Positions 1 to 10,578 of a stretch of 64,000 bases of DNA are shown here, piece by piece. Each line of letters begins with the position of its first letter. The first letter of the stretch is position 1. Where the stretch lies: the NCBI GenBank assembly GCA_905331475.1, contig CAJNYU010002703.1, forward strand, positions 124,001 to 188,000, read 5' to 3'. The notes under the pieces are model-generated. The model worked only from the letters and a program-made list of their open reading frames with translations. It ran no database searches and was not told where the DNA came from. The stretch is from Rotaria socialis. Its lineage: Eukaryota; Rotifera; Eurotatoria; Philodinida; Philodinidae. A program made the translations under genes and the position numbers.

Positions 1-445
1 ATTTGCATATGAAAATAAATATATTCAAAAGTGGGTTTTGCATTTTTAATGAGCACTTCACTGTTTCATATAATATCGATTAAGATTTTATTCTTACTAC
101 TAAAATCGTATTTTTATTATATATATATATATCTACATACATATCTTTTTAAGATAAGCTTCAAATTACAAAACTTAATATAAACTAAATTTTTATCTTA
201 TATAACCTAATAATCTCATATGATTTCAAAATTCAGTTGCAGTCGTTGAATAACGTTTGTTTTCTATTGTGAATCATATCTAGATAACAAGTACAATTTA
301 TTATTTTCTTCTACGATCGACTTCTCTTTGTTACATTAAAAATAAGATCTTTATGATGCTTTTATTAAAAAACAATCTAAAAAAAAACAATTGAATAAAT
401 ACAAAACAAAATGACATGAGAGAGTGGCTCTCTACTGTTATAGCG
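1..445. other. AT-rich flank, no gene seen
   Basis: This is the downstream flank of the four-helix protein gene. It is very AT-rich and includes a TA microsatellite near 117-133. I see no coding signal in it. Confidence 0.5.
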
Positions 446-1195
446 TTAAATAACACAATCAACAGCTGGTTTGTGTCTAAAAGATCGTACACTCCGATTT
501 ATTTGAACTGCTTCATCATATTGACAATGATTTATCTATGTATATACAAAAAAACAAAATTCAATAAACTGTATAGAAAGGTGTCAAAAAAAAGGAAAAC
601 TTACGATTCGAATAATTGAAAAAGTACAGTCGATAGGAACAAGAATAGTAGCTAATCCAAAAGCAAAAAATGCCCAATCTAAATGAATTATACGCATTTC
701 CATGGATATTCGAATATGAACAACAGTAACCCAGATGCAATGAATTGTAATAGCACACAATAAAGCAATACTCGTTTGTTCTAGACGAAAAAATAAAAAT
801 AAAATAAAACCAAGTTTTTATTTTACCAAAAAAATAATTTAACAACGAAGGAACACTCGACCGTTGCGAATATAATACGCTAAGATTAATTATTTCCAAT
901 AAAAGACTAATAAGTAAAAATACACAAGGTGTAATTACGATTAAACGTGGTAATGGCATTTGATTTTCCACACTACAAAATGCTCCATACGAAATACATA
1001 AATCTTGCATTTGATCTTTGTTTGCTATACATAAAATAAACATTAGTGATTTAAAATTTTGAAAAAAATAATCCTCTATTTTTTCTTACTTGAATAATTA
1101 TCAATATCAAACCAATGATACCAATAAATAGATGCAAGTAAGCATACTAACGCAATAGTCTTAGAAGTTAAAATAATGCTAGATAAAATACTCAT
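446..1195 (-). CDS. four-helix transmembrane protein, unrecognised family
   Basis: Four exons join in phase: 1090-1195, 827-1024, 605-780 and 446-535, giving 189 residues. All three introns are short and GT-AG. The product has four hydrophobic segments, at about residues 7-27, 58-80, 102-125 and 135-158. A first loop of about 30 residues carries two cysteines (in LCISYGAFCS), and a basic C-terminal tail ends in AVDCVI. The order short N-terminus, helix, Cys-bearing loop, three helices, cytosolic tail is that of the claudin/PMP22/tetraspanin-like superfamily. The claudin W-GLW-C-C signature is not clearly present, so I assign no family. The start is the only ATG ahead of the first helix with an open frame. 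A separate 160-codon open frame (561-1043) is the result of reading through two introns. Confidence 0.6.
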
Positions 1196-1400
1196 TTGTA
1201 TAAATAGATATGAATGTGAGCTAAAAGCAAAAGAAGAAGCATGTTATTACATAACAATGATGCTAAACATAACGCTTAATGTTTCATTTCAAATCAAAGG
1301 ATTGCGTATTCAGCATCTTATTTAGTGTTTTACGGATCAAAAGAAGGAGTTTTTATCAGTCTCTTGCGTTCTTATAATTAAAGAATTAGATTATGTCTTG

Positions 1401-1813
1401 CAAGGAGGAAAAGGAGGGATTTAGGATTTTGAAAATCCCAAAATCCAAAACGTGAATGATGGAATTTCCATCTGAATTTTTTCCCATATGTAAGTCTCAT
1501 GATTCTTAGAACATTCTAAAATTTTCAGCGCAAACAGATGTTTCTTTCTCAAGATAATGAATGCGCAAGAAATACTCATTTCACGGCGCGGTCAGAAAAT
1601 CCAGTTTGTTTTTGAAAATTCAATATTTTAAGAAGGAAACATTTATTCGAGTTGCAACTTTTAGGATCTTTTATGGACCATAAAACCTATATATGGTAAG
1701 AATTTCAGGTCGAAATTACGTCATTCACAGAGGGGAAAATGCTTTTCAATTTATGGGATTTGGGGATTTTCTTGGGACTTTCAAAATCCCAAAAATCCAA
1801 TTTTTCCCCCTTG
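1401..1813. mobile_element. hAT-like non-autonomous element (MITE), 413 bp
   Basis: The ends are imperfect inverted repeats. The left end reads CAAGGAGGAAAAGG; the right end, reverse-complemented, reads CAAGGGGGAAAAATTGG. Both continue into GGATTT and a shared GGATTTTGAAA..CCC block. The flanking 8-mers ATGTCTTG (1393-1400) and GTGCCTTG (1814-1821) agree at 6 of 8 positions, as expected of an aged 8-bp target duplication typical of hAT transposons. There is no open frame inside. Family assignment is inferred from the duplication length. Confidence 0.5.
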
Positions 1814-1821
1814 GTGCCTTG

Positions 1822-4489
1822 TCAAAAAATGATCAGAGTTTTCTTTGGAAAATACTGATTTTCATTATATAAAAAGCTATAAATAATAGTATTCTTCTCA
1901 AGCACTAAAAGATTCAAAATTCAAAATATATACGGAAGGAGCTATTACGTGTGGTTTCGTATGTACTCTATTTTAGTAGATTGTAATCAGTAGTATTCAT
2001 TTGTTGGACTATAAATAATACGTTAAAAGCTTTAATTACACAACGTCTCTTGGCTGTTCGGTGCACAGGTACGAGCAATGAAGAATCACACGATGAACAG
2101 ATAACAAAAAGAAATGAGTGCATAAGATAATTCAAATAAAGAAAATAGAAGTGAAATTAAATTAATAAATCAAGGGAAACTGAATTACACGTTAAAATCG
2201 CGTCAATAAATTTCGTTTCACCTAGAAGTCTGACATAAACGTAAAATGCATATTCATTTTCTTAACATTTTTTTATATGCACTGTCACTTCCACGAGACA
2301 GATAAAAAATACAACGATGAATTAAACTCAACATTTCTGGATTTGTCATTGAAATTCTTTCTGCTAGTGACATAAACGATCTAGTGAAGACTGCTCAGCT
2401 GCCATGGAAAAGGCACAGCGATAAAAATAAACTCCTCGAAGTAATTCGGTATTCCTATTCGGTAAGATTTGAACTATATGAATTCAATATCTCATAAAAG
2501 TCACCGTATGATTATGACCAACAAAGTATTCATTTCAGATTCTAAACCTATATTAAATGGTATCCTTCATGAAAAATAAATAAGAAAGAGCAATGTGGCG
2601 ACATTCCAAAACTCAATTAACTAGCTTCGAAGAATTTCAATCATAAGTTTTTACCTTCAGTTCACGAAGAAAGTTTTCAACAAGAAATCGCAAAAGATCG
2701 TTGCATAGCTATTCTATCGTATATCTATCTGAATGTCTTCCTCATGTAATGATCTTAGTTTTATACTATGAGTTTTTTTTAATGATCTCAGGTATTGCTT
2801 CCACGAAAAGTTTGTCCCTACCTTTTCTTTTCTTACAAGCTGCACTTTGGTTTATGAGCGTTCAAGTAAAAAATAATTACCATGCACTACTTAAGAAAAC
2901 GGATTCTTTTATAGATACCTGTGCTTTTATTGATTAGAACTTGTTAGCCTTCGTGTAGAAGAAGAATTATAGAACATGAAAACGTACGAAACCTAAGCAT
3001 GAAATAATAATAGTCTGCTTTAATTCGGAAAAACAAACAGTTTTTTCTATTTTTTCAGAACTGCGTAAAAAAACTCGATTACATGAAGTTATAAAATAAG
3101 AAACTAAAATTACGGAAAAGACAGGTGAATTAATTCAACTACGATATTTATAGTTAAAAATGCTGCGTCATGCTTATTTCTCATGTAAAATAAGTATAAC
3201 CTGACAGATATTAAAAAAAAAGATAATTTGATATAATTACTTGTGCCAAAATGAATTTATTCCAAAGCATAGTAAGAAAATATTAAATCTAAGACTGTAG
3301 ATTTATGAAGAAAGACTATTTTTTCTCTGTCTAATTAGCTAGTCATGCAAATATCTGAATTATATTGTCACGTATTTAGATCTAGTTTCATCGAGAACAT
3401 GAGAAGGTAAATACCAAGCAATTACACTGCATGAAGATAGAGTAACAAATTTTTACTTCAACGTATAATGTGTATTGTAGTATGTTTTTATTGGTCTGCA
3501 TAAAATGAATGAACGGACAAGTTTTTTTTGTGCACGTTCAGTAATAATATAAAGACGTATGATCTGTGGCATTCATTAAAAATAATTCTAATTAGAATTT
3601 TATTTTAGAATCACGACAACTGGAATTTAATGAACTTGATAAAGCTAATAAGAATATTCTCTATATTTGACATTGGTAAAGTAACGGGAAATAACTTTCA
3701 TAAGACACGATAAGTAATTGTTCGTTCCAGCGTAATCTTGACAGCAGCTTAGATGAGAAATGAACTAATAGATAATATATTTACTGTAAACTGTAGGGTG
3801 AAGTCAGATGCATGTTATTATCTGACGTGATATATTGGTTCTCATAGAAAGTCTTGCGTGATATATTAATACTATTTTTTTCCTTTTTCTCGCGAAGAGG
3901 AAATATTGGGAAGTTGATATAGTCAACTATGGTTTACAATAGTATATGAATCGATAATAAGATCAAAGTTTGATCTCGAAATACAAAATTATATTTTTGA
4001 TATTTATAGAACTAGAAATATAATATAATTTTTCATGATCACTTAGCGCATGCCAATCAAATTATCAAGCTTCAATTCATAGTTTTGGTGAGCAAGCAAC
4101 AATAGAGGATTTTTTTCTTATGTATTGAATTTGAGTCAATCATGAGTAGATTGATTTAAAAAGCGCCTTTTGTCTTCTCGAATTCTTAACTAAGATTGCA
4201 GAACCTAAAATATTGACTCTAGTATATTTGATGACACAAAAAGTCGATCCTGTTAGATTCATATCTAATTCATGTTTTGTTTTTTTTTGAAGTCTAAACT
4301 CAGACTTTTTCATGATTGTTAGTGAAGATTTTTTTGAGAAATTTAATCCAAAACCAAAAATCATGAATATAGGATTGAGAACCAACTAAAAAAACATTGA
4401 GGTGCTTTCATATAAGAATGCACCGATAGAATATAGCTGTGCTTTATTTACATAAATGTAAATAGTAGAGAATTGTAAGAACGTAGTAT
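1822..4489. other. gene-free AT-rich stretch
   Basis: I see no exon chain with plausible codon use or splice phase. The one open frame of note (2701-2937) has no supporting homology or splice context. It may hold regulatory DNA, but nothing specific can be pointed to. Confidence 0.4.
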
Positions 4490-4834
4490 AAAATAAATGA
4501 GGAAACATCGGATTCGCATCCGATTGTTATGTGTACTACAAAAACTGAGTCGATTTATATATGTTTTGAATAATTCTGAGGAAAAACAATTTCTTGAAAA
4601 AATTCCTGTGCCCCCCCCCTCAGGGATGGTCTGGTCAATAATGACAATTTTTTCGATAACTCATCCATTTCTTGACGGATCCTTCTCAACTTCGAACACG
4701 ACTGAGATATTAATGAGATCATTATGTGTACAAAATTTCAAGACAATTGGATGAGACTTTCAAGAGTTATCATGTTAACGGCCGGACACTGACCGAATCT
4801 CAGTGTACTCATTTTTTTGAGTACACAAAAGAAT
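4490..4834 (+). repeat. dispersed repeat, copy 1 (with C tract)
   Basis: About 345 bp that recur in inverted orientation at 61600-62035 at high but imperfect identity. Shared landmarks, in order, are a hairpin ATCGGATTCGCATCCGAT, a C homopolymer (nine C at 4611-4619) followed by TCAGGGATGGTCTGGTC, and GGCCGGACACTGACCGAATC. The end carries the palindrome GTGTACTCA-TTTTTT-TGAGTACAC (4803-4826). Both copies keep an open frame of about 80 codons on the same relative strand (4497-4754 here). Confidence 0.7.
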
Positions 4835-5210
4835 GTTGACCGCGTAATCATGACTACGAGAAAAAATGCTTTCACGAGCGGAAATGGAGATTATAGTTAA
4901 CTACTCTATAATTTAAAGTGAATCATTTTATAAATCATGCTAGTAAGAACGTAATTCCAGTGCCAAAATATTAAAAAAATCGTATGAAAGATATTTTTGG
5001 ATATGGGTCGAATATAATTATTTTTCAATAGATTTTTGGTTGAATGAAAACAAAATTAGTTGGTCCTAAACATATTTTTAATCATTAGACATTAAAAAGG
5101 AAACACAACTACGGAATAAGAATAGAACAACAAAGGCAAAAATTCAAACGTTGAGTAAAATAATGATCACCGATAGATTGAGTCTACATTACGCACGAGT
5201 AAGTTTTTAT

Positions 5211-6148
5211 CAGAGACCGTCACAGGGCAGGGCAAAAAATTTTGCCCTGCGCCCTGATAATTTTTCCTATAAACTGATATACAGCAGATTTTTCAGTCGA
5301 TTATGCTGACATGGTGATGGATTATAATGTATGTCATTATGCGCCAGTCACTGTGAAATTTGTTACTATGTCTAGTTCGGACAATACCAGTTTACTCATT
5401 TATTATCTTATAATTCAATTATAAAAATAAAATACTGCTTCAAAGAGAAATGCAAAACATGGCAGAATCATTTGATATTGTATAAGAGAACGAGCTAATT
5501 TAAGAATTATGTGTATGATGAGGTTTTTTTCTAAATGATTTCAGACATGAGCTTAGTGTTCCGGAGGAAATTCCACTTAAAGATTCAGCATGTTCTAATG
5601 GTAAATTTCTTCGCATGTTTTAGTTTTGTATATTTAGTTCTCTATGTTTTAAATTATTTTCACTTGATTTGAACTCGCCCGGTTCTACAAAATCAGAAAA
5701 TCTCTTGTTTCATGATAAATCTTACCGTCCCATAATACACAATGAATCTCTTGCTACTGGTACATTTTGAAGAGTCTTTATTTATCCAGCACGATGAGTT
5801 GAGGAGAATAAATGTGAAAGCTTTACTCGATTTCTCACTTATTCAAATTATATACATATTCAATTCGCCAGATCACGATAAGCGCATTATTTTTGCAGTG
5901 AACTGATTTTTGTGATAATCTTAATTGCTGTTTGCTACTCATATTTAATTATGTTTTAAGCGCATATCTATATTTTATCGAATATAGATAAATAAAATAT
6001 GAGTACTTTACTTTTCAGCGGTTACAACATTTTCATTTAGTCTTTACCTTTTTCAATATTTCAGTTCAATTTATAATCATGCTCTGCCCTGCCCTGTTTC
6101 AGGGCAGAGCAGGGCAGGGCAAAAAAAGTTGCCCTGTGACGGTCTCTG
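5211..6148. mobile_element. hAT-like non-autonomous element, 938 bp
   Basis: The 19-bp terminal inverted repeats CAGAGACCGTCACAGGGCA are identical at both ends. Each is followed by further inverted GCCCTG/CAGGGC blocks. The element is flanked by 8-mers GTTTTTAT (5203-5210) and GTTGTTAT (6149-6156), matching at 7 of 8 positions. The CAG start and the 8-bp duplication are characteristic of hAT elements. I find no intact transposase frame, so it is non-autonomous or eroded. Confidence 0.8.
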
Positions 6149-8118
6149 GTTGTTATAGACGAACAACAAACAATCTAATAGAAGTTCTATTTAACACAAT
6201 GAATCGAAATAAAGAAATATGATAGACTAGAAAAAAAATCTTACGTAGTTTATATGCATTCTTCATAAATCTCCTGAAATGTTGGGTCCTAACCAAAGAA
6301 TACTCGTTAGTAGGAGATACAGACAAAAGCAGAAATTGTGTTTACAATAAAAGGTTGTTTCTTCTCTGTTTTCTCTAACATAAAAGCAAGAACTCTAGAT
6401 TGATAGGTAAACCAATATCCGATAGAATAGATAAAAGCAACGACAAAAAAATGACGGCATTTCGAAAAATGCTTCGATCCGGATTTCTTTTCGAATATTT
6501 TCATTTTTGATACGAAAACATTGAAATCAGCTGCTCCAAATACTATAAAATGGTGTGTGATAGTGTTTTAAAAAAGAATTTTTTCAAGAAAATAAGCCTA
6601 AGTAATTCCTACCACAATATTTTGATGTGACTAAATTGAATGCGTGACCTGTCATAAATGCTCTAAAGCAACATTTTTTATATTTTATAACTAAATTTAT
6701 CCTGGCGCATGTCGGCGGGCACATTTAATAATGAAAATACAGGTGATACAATATTTTCACAAAAGTCATGATTAAAACATTTTCATAGTTTCTCGACTAT
6801 TTAGATGAATAGTGGAAATCAGTCAAAAGGTAGATTTATGATTTTTCTTATCGCAACATATAATCTTCCGTGTGCAAATAATGAACTCTAATGGAAATCG
6901 CCACACCGTTTTCGCCTTATTTCAAGTTATAATTCTCTTCGTGAAGAGTGATTTGCAAACATATGTTACTTTCTCTAGAAAACAAAGTTCTTTTTATTTG
7001 AACTCCCTCTCTATGTAAGTATCAATTGGTATTGACTTTTCCCACTCAATTCTAAAGCAATAGATCTGGAGAATTTAGAATCATTGTCATGATTATGAGT
7101 ACATTTTTCAAGAATTGAGATAGAAATCATCGAAAACTGCGATAGAAATCGATATGCGATCATAAACCAGATATGAATAACGTCTTATTATAATATAAGA
7201 ATATCTTCATATGACATTTCTAGTAGATTAAGTCAACAGATATGGTAAAGAAATGAATTCAGGAAACAACTTTCTTGCGATTATTAACACCCATTGCGTC
7301 GCGTATTATTTTTTTTATAGCTAAAAAACAAATGACAACTTAGTCGAAGAGCCAGAATCTTGGTCTGAAGATTAGACTCAAAGATTTCTGAATAGAGTTG
7401 AGTATTCCCTATCTAAGAATTTTCAATCAATACATTTATTCCTATTTGTATATTTCGTAATGAAAACAAGATTATCGTGTGCGAACAAAAACAATCTGTG
7501 ATGAATAACACTCAATCGACAGTAGAGAAATACCATTAAAAAACACCTGAATAGTCCGTCAATATTTCGTTTATTGCATGATAGCACATTAACGACACTC
7601 ATAAAATAAAAGAACCTTTCATTCAAAACTCGTCAGTTTCTTAAGAACTGAATACGAGTCTATTAATTCGATTCTATACATTCTTTTTTCCTCGATAACT
7701 TCTTTCTATGGAACGAAAAGAACGAAAAAACAGCACAAGTATATTCGATTTATCAATATACTCTATCAATCCCTTTCCTTTAATATTTAATTAGAACTAA
7801 TTATAATGAAAATTGATTTCTATGTAGTTTGTCTTTACTGGCTGATATTAAAGCAAATAAAAATTTTACATTCATTTTGCAAAAACCAGTACGATCGTTT
7901 TATCAAATCATTAATTAGTTCTTCTATGTATATATATGAATAATATAGGTAGATATTTAACTACCTTTTGTACAAGAAACGAAAAAAGAACGGAAGAAAT
8001 CGAAAGAGAGAAGTCTACTGTCAGAGGTAGTATAACAAGATTATTTTCTCGTAGTTATTCATTTATTCGGCCTCATAATACTTAAAAAATACTTAGAGCA
8101 TTCGAATAAAATATTAAT
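6149..8118. other. gene-free AT-rich stretch
   Basis: No exon chain is supported. Short open frames on the minus strand (6307-6504, 7423-7626) have no domain, no splice partners and low-complexity composition. The stretch ends just upstream of the first of two PPxY membrane-protein genes, so it may contain their promoter. Confidence 0.4.
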
Positions 8119-8679
8119 ATGCAAAAGACAGCAAATGTTTGGCATTATTTTTTTACGCACTCAATCTTAAATGCTTCAAAAGCAACATTATTTTCAACAT
8201 CCATGACGCGATTCAATGATACTCAATGGTTTGTTTGGAGATATTCATCGCATGATGAAAACGCATCTGCTTTAATGTAAGATTTAAGATATTGATCTCC
8301 ACCTGGAAAAACTAAAAACGAATTCATTTCAATTTTAGAGGTGTGGTAATTCTTATTCCAATAATATTCGCTCTGATTATATGCATATGTCTATGTTGTA
8401 TCTATCGATATAGACAGCAACAACTTCCACGAAATACTACAGATTTGCCAATAGGTAAGTGAATGAAAATTAAAATAGTTTTTCTTCTAATTATTTTTTC
8501 ATTTTTCATTAGAATTAAGTGACCAACGTAAAATAGCTGTATCGACAATTTTTTATAATTCTAACTATGATCCGATTGCTTTTGAAGAACTTCCACCAGC
8601 TTACTATGAAATATCAAAAGCAAAAACTGAACCATTATTAGCCACAGGAAATATAATACCATCGAAAAGTTCAAATTAA
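8119..8679 (+). CDS. single-pass membrane protein with PPxY tail
   Basis: Three exons (8119-8276, 8339-8454, 8513-8679) join in phase to 146 residues. An N-terminal region of about 50 residues with N-x-S/T sites (NAS, NDT, NAS) leads into one strong helix (GVVILIPIIFALIICICLCC). A cysteine-rich, basic juxtamembrane stretch and a cytosolic tail with the WW-domain ligand LPPAYYE follow. Proteins of this plan (Shisa, CYYR1, WBP1L/VOPP1 types) usually act as adaptors in the endomembrane system and recruit NEDD4-class ligases through PPxY; that role is inference here. No signal peptide is visible at this start and the ectodomain has no cysteines, so an upstream exon may be missing. The next gene has the same exon and domain layout, suggesting an old tandem pair. 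Confidence 0.6.
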
Positions 8680-9787
8680 CATTCATAAAATATGAAACAA
8701 CGATAAACATCAATTCAATTGAACATATTTATCTTTACTTGTTAACATAATAAACCAAGAGTTCTTTAAATTTCATGATAGCATTGTGCCTATATAATTC
8801 GAATTGAATGAAAACTATAGGTTGCCCAATACTGAAATGATCAGCTGTTTCCTAACTCTAACCAACTGTGATATACCATCAGTTGTTCTCCCATTAATAA
8901 TCTGCTGTTGGTAGTTTGAAGTATACGGAACGTGAAATTTCTATAGTTTTCTTTTGATTTTGATACTTTCGGAATTTAAAAATTCCATTGTTCTTATATT
9001 TCTGTGTTTATTCTTCTATTGAATAGAAAATCAAACCACAAGCTAAGCTGTGTTAAATAGTTATTTTTCGACAAAAACAATTGGTTGCATTAGTTAGAAA
9101 AATATTTTTTTATGTGATCAAAACGTCAATCAAATTGCTTGAGTTTGTATGAGTGCATTCAGTATGGAAAATTCCTAGATTAATTTAGTTGTTAATACTA
9201 TGAAAAAATCCAGATTTTTCTTCCGGAGCGCATTTGTTTTTAAACAACCGCGCCGATAAAAGGCCCCCGATGAATCATGCCAACAGAATTGCACGTTGAG
9301 TGCAAGAAAAAATCGACAATTTTCAAATGAACGTATTTTTAGTACTTTAACGTTAATTTTTTTACATTCAATATGACAAAACTTAATTGAAATTTTAATT
9401 TTCTTTTTCATTCCTAATTTGTTCTAATTCTTAAGTAATAAAAGTGAATTTTTTTTATAAATATTTCAATTACTGACTTGTAAACTATTTTGTTTTCAAA
9501 TTGTTACATAGAAACATGAATGATGGAGGGAAAGATGTCTTTCTTTTTTCATGTCCGCTAGCTACCCTAAAAAAAGTTGAGAGTAAGAAAAAAAAGAAAA
9601 ATCTTAATTTTAACCGTAAAGAATAAAACCCAAGCATCGTTTATTTTCTTGTTCTTCGAAAGAAAAAAAATTCAATGGTAAAAAAAGCAGTTTCTGTTTT
9701 GCTTCTGTTTCTTCAAAATCTCCAAGTTAAAGAGTGCTCGGTATTCAAGCGTGTGCGGACGCGCACAAAAATTGCGAAAAATAAAAA
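8680..9787. other. intergenic spacer between the two PPxY protein genes
   Basis: AT-rich with several poly-A and poly-T runs. The minus-strand open frame at 9175-9411 is lysine-rich and has no supporting context. I see no other gene. Confidence 0.4.
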
Positions 9788-10578
9788 ATGATCATTGAAA
9801 TCGGTTGTATTTTATATGTATCTCTGATACAGCACGTATGTAAAATTAAGATTAGATCGTATGATTTTGTTGTTTCTTTCCTATGTAGATTCAAGCTAAT
9901 GAAAACTGTTATTATGGAAATGAAACAACTATTTCAACAATTAAGTCAGTTCATTTTCAAATTTTATATGACATAGAATATGTGTAGTAAAATCTTTATA
10001 TATTTTTACATTTAAGCTGTGCAGGTAGCTGTTGTCCTGGTCCAGCTACTTCTGCACAAACAGCATGTTGTTCTTCTAGCATCTCATGGGAATTGTAAGC
10101 TATTGAAAATTTTTGATTACTTAACAATACATAGTTATTTATTTTCAGAGCAATACCTATTCTTGTTGTTGTCATGATTTGTTTTGTTGTTATTTGTTTG
10201 AGATATTTTCGGTCGGGCTTTCATCTTTGCTGTCAAGAATGTAGGTGTCCACGTCGAGGACGGACCCGAGGTAATTTTCTTTTAAACAATGCTAACTTCA
10301 CTCCGTATTAGATATTTCATTAAAACCTAGCTACATTATCAAGTCAGGCACCAGCGAATAACAATCCGATTTTTATCGTAAACAATCAAGATTTGCCTGA
10401 TTATGAAACGGTCACCAAAGATACATTGACCAAAGATGCAAATCCTCCATCCTACAATTTTGTTGCTGCACATCCGAGTGATTTTGATACTGACGCACGT
10501 GTGCCAAGTTCACCACCACAATATCGTTCACGATCTAATACAGCAGTAGTTACAACAGAACCAAACGCATCTGTTTGA
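9788..10578 (+). CDS. Shisa/CYYR1-like membrane protein, two PPxY motifs
   Basis: Five exons (9788-9835, 9889-9944, 10017-10094, 10149-10270, 10331-10578) join in phase to 183 residues. Exon 1 and the start of exon 2 form a signal peptide (MIIEIGCILYVSLIQHIQA). The ectodomain is short and cysteine-patterned: NENCYYGNETT, then NCAGSCCPGP and TACCSSS. One helix (PILVVVMICFVVICL) is followed by a Cys/Arg stretch. The tail has two PPxY motifs (PPSY, PPQY) and an acidic LPDYET. The CYY start, CC pairs, single helix and proline-tyrosine tail are the hallmarks of the Shisa/CYYR1 group, which regulates receptor trafficking in animals. The exact member cannot be named from sequence alone. The start was chosen because it alone supplies the signal peptide in phase. 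Confidence 0.7.

Noticed and set aside
561-1043. 160-codon minus-strand open frame
   Set aside because: It reads through two introns; the spliced model with four phase-matched exons explains the hydrophobic pattern better.
5211-6148. Transposase remnant within the hAT-like element (around 5545-5600)
   Set aside because: A short open stretch follows an acceptor-like sequence, but it is too short to recognise as transposase.
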